Part shown: piece after piece, positions 46,190 through 54,060 of the stretch
Layout: each line of letters starts with the position of its first letter
Numbering within the stretch: position 1 is the stretch's first letter
Notes under the pieces: model-generated
What the model was told of the DNA's origin: nothing
What the model saw: only the letters and a program-made list of their open reading frames with translations
Database searches by the model: none
Assembly (NCBI RefSeq): GCF_019669965.1
Contig: NZ_AP019781.1
Coordinates: 1-64,000 of the forward strand
Length of the DNA stretch: 64,000 nt
Reading direction: 5' to 3'
Origin: Methanoculleus chikugoensis
GTDB taxonomy: Archaea; Halobacteriota; Methanomicrobia; Methanomicrobiales; Methanoculleaceae
Program-made: the position numbers and the translations under genes

Positions 46190-46740
46190 ATCATTCTCCG
46201 ATGAATGACCCGTGAAGGCCTCTGCGCTGCTACTGCTATCAGGTACGGCCCTATCTAGAATAATTATCCCCCCTGTTCCGGGTATGCGCCTTCGGCATGA
46301 AGGTGCACGGCCCCGGTGACTGTCGCCTTATCTTACCAAGACATACCCCTGATAGGCTTTCGCATATTTATAGTTTATCCAATCAGCCAGATTACCGGGT
46401 CATGTTTCCGAAAAGGTATTCTCTGACAGGAAATCCTGGAAATCAGGCGGTCCGTTGAGAAGAACCGGATCAGGACGCCCGCTGTATGTCATCCGGAGAG
46501 CGATCCGTTCGTCCATAGAACCCTGATCCCGAATGGGAGAGATGACAGCATGCCAATTTTTATATACGTTGTTTGGGGGTATACTGTCCCGATGCACTGG
46601 TGGAGAGCCGTCCGGGAGATCCTCCGGGAAACGACCGGAAAGAGCCCGGTGGAGACCGGAAGAGCGGGGCGAAGAGGCGGGATGACCGTGCGTCCTCAAT
46701 GCACACGGCACAAGAACGCATGAGAAGGGGGACAAAGGGC
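46190..46740. other. Divergent promoter region and leader before the first CapK gene
   Basis: About 550 bases. The 46190-46327 part is the open upstream extension of the radical SAM frame. A hairpin (GCGCCTTCGGCATGAAGGTGC, near 46287) follows. A 38-codon minus-strand open frame at 46400-46516 lacks any recognisable motif. A strong TATA-like TTTTATATAC is at 46557-46566, about 175 bases before the CapK start, so the leader is long for this organism. Confidence 0.4.
46557..46566 (+). promoter_or_regulatory. TATA box for the first CapK-like gene
   Basis: TTTTATATAC. It is nearly symmetric and could also fire to the left. Confidence 0.5.
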
Positions 46741-48168
46741 ATGATTCGTCTGGGAGAGAGGATCTGCGGCAGAGAATCGTTCACTGCAAAAGCTCTCGGG
46801 CTTCTCCCGGCCTATAACGTCTATCGAAAGACCTACGCTTTCCTCCGGGAGTCCCAGGGGTGGAGCCGGGAAGAGCTCGCGGCCTACCAGGCCCGGGCGC
46901 TCTCGCGGCTGCTCGACCACGCCTACAGGAATGTCCCCTACTACCGGAGGGTCTTTCAGGAGCGCGGCCTTGTCCCGGAAGACATCCGGACTCCCGACGA
47001 CCTGGCGCTCCTCCCGATCCTGACCCGGGAGGATCTCCAGGCCAACCTCCCGGACCTGAAGGCCCGGAACTACCCCGAGTCCGCCTTCGAGTACGTCACC
47101 ACCGGCGGCTCCACTGGGATCCCGGTCGGGTTCTACTACGAGAAAGGGGTCTCCCGCGCCCGGGAGTGGGCGTTCATGAAGACCCAGTGGGACCGCGTCG
47201 GCTACCGATTCACCGACCGCTGCGTCGTCCTCCGGGGCTACATCATCGGGTCGGCAAAAAACGGTGTCTACTGGAAGAAGACCCTCGGCGGCCGGTGGCT
47301 GCTGATGTCTTCCCACCACATGACCGAGGAGACCCTGCCCGCCTACATCGACCGGATCCGGAGGTTCAAACCCCGCTTCATCCAGGGATACCCCTCCACG
47401 GCCGTGATACTCGCCCGGTATATGCGGGAGCACGGCATCGAGCCCATCTCGACCGTCAAGGCCGTCCTCTGCGGGTCGGAGAACCTCTACCCCTGGCAGC
47501 GCGACCTCCTCACCGAGGTCTTCGGGTGCCGGGTCTTCTCCTGGTACGGCAACTCCGAGCAGACGGTGCTCGCCGGCGAGTGCGAGGAGAGCACCCACTA
47601 CCACATCTTCCCCGAATACGGGATCGTCGAACTGATCGGACGGGACGGACGGCCCGTCCGGGGCCCGGGGGCGATGGGCGAGGTGGTCACGACCAACCTC
47701 ACCAACTTCGTCTGCCCCCTCATCCGCTACCGCACCATGGACCTTGCCACGGCGGCCGGAGGGGCCTGTTCCTGCGGCCGTGCCTACCCGATACTCGAGC
47801 GCGTGGAAGGAAGGGTTCAGGACTTCATTGTGACGGACAAAGGCGAACTCCTCTCCGGGATCGCCATGAACATCGATACCGATGCGTTCGACAACGTTAA
47901 ACAATTTCAGTTCTACCAGGAGAAGGTCGGGGAAGTCATACTGAATATCGTGAGAAAACCGGCGTTCAGCAAGCAGGACGCGGAGTATCTCTACCGGGAG
48001 GTGAGCAGGAGTTGCGGCGACGACGTCCGTATCACCATCAGGTACGTCGACAACATACCGCTCACCGCCCGCGGCAAGTACCGTTACTTCGTTCAGGGCC
48101 TGCCGATACACTTCAGCGACCGCGAAGGGGGGATTGTCGAACATGTCTCCCACGACCTGCTCGCCTGA
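46741..48168 (+). CDS. CapK / phenylacetate-CoA ligase-like protein, copy 1
   Basis: 475 residues from ATG at 46741 (GGGGGAC ahead). Adenylate-forming fold: the P-loop-like TTGGSTGIPVGFYYEKGVSR, A-motif region SWYGNSEQTVLAGECEEST, then LIRYRTMDLA and the zinc-type CSCGRAYPILERVEGRVQDFI found in CapK and coenzyme F390 synthetase relatives. It should activate a carboxylic acid as acyl-AMP. Target unknown; gene context points to the surface polymer rather than F390. DNA is almost identical to copy 3 over most of its length. Confidence 0.85.
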   Translation: MIRLGERICGRESFTAKALGLLPAYNVYRKTYAFLRESQGWSREELAAYQARALSRLLDHAYRNVPYYRRVFQERGLVPEDIRTPDDLALLPILTREDLQANLPDLKARNYPESAFEYVTTGGSTGIPVGFYYEKGVSRAREWAFMKTQWDRVGYRFTDRCVVLRGYIIGSAKNGVYWKKTLGGRWLLMSSHHMTEETLPAYIDRIRRFKPRFIQGYPSTAVILARYMREHGIEPISTVKAVLCGSENLYPWQRDLLTEVFGCRVFSWYGNSEQTVLAGECEESTHYHIFPEYGIVELIGRDGRPVRGPGAMGEVVTTNLTNFVCPLIRYRTMDLATAAGGACSCGRAYPILERVEGRVQDFIVTDKGELLSGIAMNIDTDAFDNVKQFQFYQEKVGEVILNIVRKPAFSKQDAEYLYREVSRSCGDDVRITIRYVDNIPLTARGKYRYFVQGLPIHFSDREGGIVEHVSHDLLA

Positions 48169-48184
48169 CCAGGGAGGTATATAT

Positions 48185-49573
48185 ATGAAGGCCGGTCTTC
48201 ATCGATGGGTGTCGCGTGCAAACCCGCTCACCGTCAAAGCACTCAGTCTGGTGCCGTCGTACCGTACCTACCGGCAGATGTATGCACTCCTCCGGCAGTC
48301 ACAGTGGTGGAGCCGGGAGGAACTCGCGGCCTACCAGGCCCGGGCGCTCTCGCGGCTGCTCGACCACGCCTACGAGAATGTCCCCTACTATCGAAGGGTC
48401 TTTCAGGAGCGCGGCCTTGTCCCGGAGGACATCCGGACTCCCGACGACCTGGCGCTCCTCCCGTTCCTGACCAAGGAGATCGTCCAGGCCAACCTCCCGG
48501 ACCTGAAGGCCCGGAACTACCCCGAGTCCGCCTTCGAGTACGTGCGCACATCCGGCTCAACCGGCACCCCCATGGGGTTCTACTACGAGAAAGGGGTCTC
48601 CCGCGCCCGGGAGTGGGCGTTCATGAAGACCCAGTGGGACCGCGTCGGCTACCGGTTCACCGACCGCTGCGTCGTCCTCCGGGGGCACGTCGTGGACGCG
48701 GCATCCAGCGGCACCTACTGGAGGCGTGCGCTCTTCGGCCGGTGGCTGATCATGTCCTCCCACCAGATGACCGAGGAGACCCTGCCGGACTACGTCGACC
48801 GGATCCGGAGGTTCATGCCCCGGTTCATCCACGTCTATCCCTCCACGGCCGTGATACTCGCCCGGTATATGCGGGAGCACGGCATTGAGCCCATCCCGAC
48901 CGTCAAGGCCGTCCTCTGCGGGTCGGAGAACCTCTACCCCTGGCAGCGCGACCTCCTCACCGAGGTCTTCGGGTGCCGGGTCTTCTCCTGGTACGGCAAC
49001 TCCGAGCAGACGGTGCTTGCCGGCGAGTGCGAGGAGAGCACCCGCTACCACATCTTCCCCGAATACGGGATCGTCGAACTGATCGGACGGGACGGACGGC
49101 CCGTCGAAGGGGCCGGCGCCATGGGCGAGGTGGTCGCGACCAACCTCACCAACTTCGCCTGCCCCCTCATCCGCTACCGCACCATGGACATCGCGGTCGC
49201 CACGGAAAAGCGGTGCTCCTGCGGGAGAGAGTATCCCCTGCTCGAGAAGGTCGAGGGGAGGCTCCAGGAGTTCATCGTAACCCGGAGCGGGCACCTGATC
49301 TCCGTCACCCCCATCAACTACGAATCCGAAGCGTTCGAGAATATACGGCAGTTCCAGATGTACCAGGAGGAGGCGGGGGAACTCATCATGAAGATCGTCA
49401 GAAAACCGGCTTACACCGAGAAGGACACCCGGCAGTTGACAGACGAACTCCGGTGCCAGCTCGGTGACGGGGTGAACGTCCACGTCCGTTTCGTCGATGA
49501 GATCCCCCGCACCGAGGGCGGGAAGTTCCGGTACCTCATCCAGAAACTTCCCATCTCGATCGGCGACCTCTGA
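48185..49573 (+). CDS. CapK / phenylacetate-CoA ligase-like protein, copy 2
   Basis: 462 residues from ATG at 48185, after GGGAGGT. Same adenylate-forming layout as copy 1: RTSGSTGTPMGFYYEKGVSR, SWYGNSEQTVLAGECEEST, LIRYRTMDIA, CSCGREYPLLEKVEGRLQEFI. It differs from copies 1 and 3 in patches around the P-loop, residues about 175-225 and the whole C-terminal domain, while the rest of the DNA is nearly identical. This suggests a different acid substrate on a shared scaffold. It begins 16 bases after copy 1 ends, so the two are probably one transcript. Confidence 0.85.
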   Translation: MKAGLHRWVSRANPLTVKALSLVPSYRTYRQMYALLRQSQWWSREELAAYQARALSRLLDHAYENVPYYRRVFQERGLVPEDIRTPDDLALLPFLTKEIVQANLPDLKARNYPESAFEYVRTSGSTGTPMGFYYEKGVSRAREWAFMKTQWDRVGYRFTDRCVVLRGHVVDAASSGTYWRRALFGRWLIMSSHQMTEETLPDYVDRIRRFMPRFIHVYPSTAVILARYMREHGIEPIPTVKAVLCGSENLYPWQRDLLTEVFGCRVFSWYGNSEQTVLAGECEESTRYHIFPEYGIVELIGRDGRPVEGAGAMGEVVATNLTNFACPLIRYRTMDIAVATEKRCSCGREYPLLEKVEGRLQEFIVTRSGHLISVTPINYESEAFENIRQFQMYQEEAGELIMKIVRKPAYTEKDTRQLTDELRCQLGDGVNVHVRFVDEIPRTEGGKFRYLIQKLPISIGDL

Positions 49574-49577
49574 CCGT

Positions 49578-50609
49578 TCAGTCGATGTAGGGGACGAACC
49601 GGCGTTTCAGCCAGGGTTTATTGATGACGTTGCTGTATGCCCATTCCGCCAGGGTCCCGACCGCGTCCTTCCGAAGGACCTCCATATATATGCCGAGACT
49701 CGAACAGAACCTTGATTTGAAGAAGTTCAGGTCAGGTGTGTTCGCTCCGATATTCTCCAGGTACGAGTAGCCTTCGGCCTTTGCACGCTGGATCAGGAGC
49801 CACTGGAGATACTCGTTCCCGGCATGAACCCCCTCGATCCGCGGGGTTCCTATCCAGAGCAGGAACCGTTTGTACTCCTGGGTGGCGACGGCTCCCATGA
49901 GGGCACCTTCCCGGTCGTAGAGGTAATATGCCGCGAGATGGTCCGGATACGCCCGGAAGAGCTCCTCGAAGTAGCGCCTGCTGACCATCGCGATCTTCAT
50001 CTCCGGCTGGCTGAACCGCTCGGTAAGCGACGTATACAGCGTTGAAATATCGGCGCTTCGCACGAGGTTCATACCGGCCTTTTCGGCCTTCCGGAGCTTG
50101 TTGCGAAGTTTGTAGTGAAAATCACTCCAGATCTTCTCGGTCGGTCGCGAGATGTCGACAACGTAGGTGTAGTGAACCTTCGGGTCGTATCCCCGCCAGA
50201 GAAACTGCCTGACATCGGTGAGGCCGGGAACGAGGGTCAGGGAGAAGTAATGCGGTGAGATGGCATCGATCTCCGCGGAGAGATCCCCCGCAACGAGATC
50301 CATGATCTCCTCCTTCTTGCCCAACTTCAGCGTATCAAACGACTTCCCCGGGACGAATCCCTGGTAGGGGACGACCGCCTGCATGGGCGGCGGCGAGAAG
50401 AGTATCTTCACCCCATGCGTGCTCTTTAAGTAGAGCGGAGCGAGGCAGACCAGTTCCTCCCCCTTGTAAATCCCGTAGGGGAGGAGCCGATAGCCCGCGT
50501 GCTGTGCGGTGATCGTTATGTAGTCCCACTTGTGGAAAAGCAACCCATACGTGCTTGCATCTACGAAAGAGTCCCACAATTCCCTATCTTTGATGAATTC
50601 GAGCACCAT
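49578..50609 (-). CDS. FemAB/CelD-like acyltransferase, copy 1
   Basis: 343 residues from ATG at 50609, the start that matches copy 2; a longer frame to 50636 is possible. Two GNAT-like halves: DSFVDASTYGLLFHKWDYI and later HYKLRNKLRKAEKAGM, then YYLYDREGALMGAVATQEYKRFLLWIGTPRI and HAGNEYLQWLLIQRAKAEGY, typical of FemAB/Acetyltransf_6 proteins. FemAB enzymes attach amino acids from aminoacyl-tRNA to wall precursors. Here the acceptor is presumably the surface polymer; donor unknown. TATA box at 50672-50683. Confidence 0.82.
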   Translation of the reverse strand: MVLEFIKDRELWDSFVDASTYGLLFHKWDYITITAQHAGYRLLPYGIYKGEELVCLAPLYLKSTHGVKILFSPPPMQAVVPYQGFVPGKSFDTLKLGKKEEIMDLVAGDLSAEIDAISPHYFSLTLVPGLTDVRQFLWRGYDPKVHYTYVVDISRPTEKIWSDFHYKLRNKLRKAEKAGMNLVRSADISTLYTSLTERFSQPEMKIAMVSRRYFEELFRAYPDHLAAYYLYDREGALMGAVATQEYKRFLLWIGTPRIEGVHAGNEYLQWLLIQRAKAEGYSYLENIGANTPDLNFFKSRFCSSLGIYMEVLRKDAVGTLAEWAYSNVINKPWLKRRFVPYID

Positions 50610-50671
50610 AGAGCCTGACTTCCGGCGATCGGTCATGCCAGACCGCGCCCGCTACAGGATACCTCAAAGGG

Positions 50672-50683
50672 CATATTTATATC
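50672..50683 (-). promoter_or_regulatory. TATA box of the first FemAB-like gene
   Basis: GATATAAATATG on the minus strand; predicts a start point near 50650. Confidence 0.55.
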
Positions 50684-50766
50684 TTCCCGGGACAGTGCCG
50701 GGAGCGGGGGCCCGAACGGTTTTTAACCGGCCGGGGGGCTCTGCTGCCCCGGGAGGGCACTCTCCG

Positions 50767-50955
50767 GTTCGGTCGATGCGGGGGACAAACCTCTTCTTGA
50801 TCGGCGGCCTGTTGATCGGGTTCGGATCGTTCGCCCCGGTATGCTGCTCTGTGATCGTTAAGAAGTCCCATTTATGAAAGAGGAGGGGCGCGAGGGGCTG
50901 TCGTCGACAAATGCATCCCAGGTATCTCTGTCGGCGATGATCTCGACCGGCAAAC
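50767..50955 (-). pseudogene. FemAB-like gene remnant with large internal deletion
   Basis: Reading leftwards, the remnant starts with VEIIADRDTWDAFVDDSP (like DRDTWDTFIDESP of copy 2), shifts frame, continues WDFLTITEQHTG (like WDYITITAQHAG of copy 1) and then jumps straight to NRPPIKKRFVPRID, the C-terminus of copy 1 (NKPWLKRRFVPYID). About 285 codons in the middle are missing. It lies exactly between the two intact copies, so a third tandem copy existed and collapsed. Confidence 0.8.
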
Positions 50956-51163
50956 GGTTCTTCCTCCGTTCTGCCGGAGAAACCGGCAGGCCTTACCTCC
51001 TGCGGCCGGCCATTCGTGCCGGGGCGTAGAGCAGGGCCCGTCGCACAAACGCACTACTCATTCCGGCTTTTTCGGGTATGGGCCCCCTGAACCGCGGGTT
51101 TCAGGATACCACATGCTGCCCTGTGCAGTGAGGTAGCGGAGAGGAGAGAGACGGCGGCGAACC

Positions 51164-52177
51164 CTAAACTCTTCCGGTCGCCATCATCAACCGTTTCACG
51201 AAGGAGCGGTATGCCCACTCGGAGAACGCGCCGAGGCCGTCTTTCTTCTCAATCTCAAAGTACATCGTAAGATCGGGGTTGAACTTCGATTTGAAGAAGG
51301 CCAGATCGGGGTTGTTCGCACCCATATTCTCAAACGTCCGGTAGCCTTCGGCACGTGCACGCTCGATCAGGAGCCACTGGAGATACTCGTTCCCGGCATG
51401 AGCGCTCTCGATCCTCGGGGTTCCCATCCAGAGCAGGAACCGCCTGTACTCCTGGGCGGCAACCACGGCCGCGACCTCGTCCTCTGCATCGTAGAGGGTG
51501 TAGACCCCGATCTCCGGGTAGGCACGCACGAGATCCTCGAGGTAGTCGCGCTTGATCGGCGGGATGTCGAGCGACGGGTCACGGTAGCGCTCGGAGATGA
51601 GCGTATGGAGCGTGGAGATATCGCCGGATCTCTCCAGCCGAAGACCCGCTTTCGACTCCTTCTTCAGTTTGTTGCGGAGCTTGTAGTGGAGGTTGTTCCA
51701 GATCTCCTCGATCGGGCGCTCAAGATCGATGGTGTAGGTGTACCGGACCCGTGCATCGCACCGGTCCCAGAGGTAGTGGCGTATATCGTGAAAGCCCGGG
51801 ACGAAGGCTATCGAGAGGTAGTTCGGCGAGATATCGAGGAGTTCCCCGCGAATTTCCTCTGCAATCAGCCCGAGAAGGGATTCTTTCTTGCTCCGCTTGA
51901 GCGACCCGAACTTCCCGTTCATTACGCACCCGAGGTGGGGGATCACCGTGAGGGGCGGGGGTGAAAAAACGGCGTTGATCCCGTGCATCCGCTTCCAGAA
52001 GAGCGGGAATACGCAGAGCGGCTCGTCGCCGTTGTAGATCGCGTAGGGAAGAAGCGTGCTCTTTGTATGGTTTGCCGTCAGGTGCAGGTAGTCCCACTTA
52101 TGAAAGAGGAGGCCCGAAGGGCTCTCGTCGATGAAAGTATCCCAGGTATCTCTGTCCTCGACTCTGATCGCTGTCAT
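51164..52177 (-). CDS. FemAB/CelD-like acyltransferase, copy 2
   Basis: 337 residues; start at 52177 with GGAGGG/GGAAGGG just upstream. Same architecture as copy 1 (ESPSGLLFHKWDYLHLTANH, HYKLRNKLKKESKAGLRL, EYRRFLLWMGTPRIESAHAGNEY). TATA box at 52243-52254. Likely to transfer an amino acid or acyl group to a glycan or lipid-linked precursor; relation to true tRNA-dependent FemX enzymes is by fold only. C-terminus ends near MMATGRV, slightly shorter than copy 1. Confidence 0.82.
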   Translation of the reverse strand: MTAIRVEDRDTWDTFIDESPSGLLFHKWDYLHLTANHTKSTLLPYAIYNGDEPLCVFPLFWKRMHGINAVFSPPPLTVIPHLGCVMNGKFGSLKRSKKESLLGLIAEEIRGELLDISPNYLSIAFVPGFHDIRHYLWDRCDARVRYTYTIDLERPIEEIWNNLHYKLRNKLKKESKAGLRLERSGDISTLHTLISERYRDPSLDIPPIKRDYLEDLVRAYPEIGVYTLYDAEDEVAAVVAAQEYRRFLLWMGTPRIESAHAGNEYLQWLLIERARAEGYRTFENMGANNPDLAFFKSKFNPDLTMYFEIEKKDGLGAFSEWAYRSFVKRLMMATGRV

Positions 52178-52242
52178 CCCTTCCGTCCCTCCGGCGCTGT
52201 CATGCAGTCTGCGGCTCGGCGACCTCTAATCATCTCCCGGAC

Positions 52243-52254
52243 TCATATATACCT
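52243..52254 (-). promoter_or_regulatory. TATA box of the second FemAB-like gene
   Basis: GGTATATATGAG on the minus strand, about 65-75 bases before the start at 52177. Confidence 0.55.
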
Positions 52255-52317
52255 TTCCGAGGGGGCGCCGTGTCGGGCAGCCGGTCGCGGTGGCCGCGCC
52301 CGGCCCCGCCGACAAAT

Positions 52318-52328
52318 CTATTTATATA
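52318..52328 (+). promoter_or_regulatory. TATA box of the small gene at 52349
   Basis: CTATTTATATA, about 25 bases before the ATG, followed by a GAGGTAGGGG ribosome binding site. Confidence 0.5.
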
Positions 52329-52348
52329 AGAACACGTGAGGTAGGGGC

Positions 52349-52540
52349 ATGGTCGCACTCCGCCTCCTCGCCATGGACGACGTTTCGTTCCGTTCGTGGG
52401 AAGGCAACGGTTCCGATGCATACGGCGACGTCTGGGTGCTCATCCCGGAGAACAGCCTCTTTCCCGAGTTCCTGAAACATTTTTGCCGTGCATCCGGCCG
52501 GGATCTGATCGCGATACCGTACTCCGAGAACTTCTTCTGA
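52349..52540 (+). CDS. Small unknown protein (63 aa)
   Basis: A 63-codon frame with a strong TATA box and a GAGGTAGGGG ribosome binding site directly ahead. It is soluble and mildly acidic (SWEGNGSDAYGDVWVLIPEN). No family recognised. It sits between a FemAB-like gene and the third CapK gene and could be an accessory peptide; support is from signals only. Confidence 0.5.
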   Translation: MVALRLLAMDDVSFRSWEGNGSDAYGDVWVLIPENSLFPEFLKHFCRASGRDLIAIPYSENFF

Positions 52541-52660
52541 ACGTACCCGGTCTCCCGGCTAAGCCGGTCACCTTCATCATGTCGCCGGTGCCGTCCGGCC
52601 ATACCGGGAGCAAAACGTTTAATGCCGAGTATAGGCATGAGCACCCCGATGGGTGTGCGG

Positions 52661-54055
52661 ATGAATCATCGGGGATTGAGGGCTCTCCGGCCCGAGGATT
52701 CTGTGACGGCGAGGGCGCTCCGCATCCTCCCTGCATACTCCGCGTATAGAAAGACCTACGCCCTCCTCCGGGAGTCCCAGGGGTGGAGCCGGGAAGACCT
52801 CGCGACCTACCAGGCCCGGGCGCTCTCGCGGCTGCTCGACCACGCCTACGAGAATGTCCCCTACTATCGAAGGGTCTTTCAGGAACGCGGCCTTGTCCCG
52901 GAGGACATCCGGACTCCCGACGACCTGGCGCTCCTCCCGATCCTGACCCGGGAGGATCTCCAGGCCAACCTCCCGGACCTGAAGGCCCGGAACTACCCCG
53001 AGTCCGCCTTCGAGTACGTCACCACCGGCGGCTCCACCGGGATCCCGGTCGGATTCTACTACGAGAAAGGGGTCTCCCGCGCCCGGGAGTGGGCGTTCAT
53101 GAAGACCCAGTGGGACCGCGTCGGCTACCGATTCACCGACCGCTGCGTCGTCCTCCGGGGCTACATCATCGGGTCGGCAAAGGATGGTGTCTACTGGAAG
53201 AAGACCCTCGGCGGCCGGTGGCTGCTGATGTCTTCCCACCACATGACCGAGGAGACCCTGCCGGACTACATCGACCGGATCCGGAGGTTCAAACCCCGCT
53301 TCATCCAGGCGTATCCCTCGGTGGCGACGATCCTGGCGCGGTACATGCGGGAGCACGGCATCGAGCCCATCCCGACCGTCAAGGCCGTCCTCTGCGGGTC
53401 GGAGAACCTCTACCCCTGGCAGCGCGACCTCCTCACCGAGGTCTTCGGGTGCCGGGTCTTCTCCTGGTACGGCAACTCCGAGCAGACGGTGCTCGCCGGC
53501 GAGTGCGAGGAGAGCACCCACTACCACATCTTCCCCGAATACGGGATCGTCGAACTGATCGGGCGGGACGGACGGCCCGTCGAAGGGGCCGGCGCCATGG
53601 GCGAGGTGGTCGCGACCAACCTCACCAACTTCGTCTGCCCTCTCATCCGCTACCGCACCATGGACGTCGCGGTTCGCGGGAGAGACCCCTGCACCTGCGG
53701 CCGCGCCTACCCGATACTCGAGCGGGTCGAGGGGAGGCTCCAGGAGTTCATCGTGACGAAGAACCGCCGGTTCGTATCGATGACCGCGGTGAACATGCAC
53801 TCCGACATCTTCGACAACGTCGCGCAGTTTCAGTTTCACCAGGAGAAAGAAGGAGAGGCCCTGCTGCGGATCGTGAAAAAACCCGGCTACGGCGACCGCG
53901 ACACGGAACGCATCCTCCGAGAACTCGACAGAAAATTCGACGGCGGCGTGGACGTGACCGTCCGCTTCGTCGATGAGATTCCCCGCACCCGGCGCGGCAA
54001 ATACCAGTTCCTGATACAGGAACTCCCGCTGGATCAGTGGGGCATTTCGGTGTGA
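52661..54055 (+). CDS. CapK / phenylacetate-CoA ligase-like protein, copy 3
   Basis: 464 residues from ATG at 52661, matched to the start of copy 1 (earlier in-frame ATGs at 52622 and 52637). Motifs as in copy 1: TTGGSTGIPVGFYYEKGVSR, SWYGNSEQTVLAGECEEST, CTCGRAYPILERVEGRLQEFI. The DNA is nearly identical to copy 1 from about 52777 to 53300 but differs in a patch near 53310-53345 and in the C-terminal domain. Followed after five bases by the CapA-like gene, so probably co-expressed. Confidence 0.85.
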   Translation: MNHRGLRALRPEDSVTARALRILPAYSAYRKTYALLRESQGWSREDLATYQARALSRLLDHAYENVPYYRRVFQERGLVPEDIRTPDDLALLPILTREDLQANLPDLKARNYPESAFEYVTTGGSTGIPVGFYYEKGVSRAREWAFMKTQWDRVGYRFTDRCVVLRGYIIGSAKDGVYWKKTLGGRWLLMSSHHMTEETLPDYIDRIRRFKPRFIQAYPSVATILARYMREHGIEPIPTVKAVLCGSENLYPWQRDLLTEVFGCRVFSWYGNSEQTVLAGECEESTHYHIFPEYGIVELIGRDGRPVEGAGAMGEVVATNLTNFVCPLIRYRTMDVAVRGRDPCTCGRAYPILERVEGRLQEFIVTKNRRFVSMTAVNMHSDIFDNVAQFQFHQEKEGEALLRIVKKPGYGDRDTERILRELDRKFDGGVDVTVRFVDEIPRTRRGKYQFLIQELPLDQWGISV

Positions 54056-54060
54056 GAACC

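Noticed and set aside
46400-46516. 38-codon minus-strand frame near the CapK promoter
   Set aside because: It lies a plausible distance from a TATA-like sequence but has no ribosome binding site or recognisable motif.
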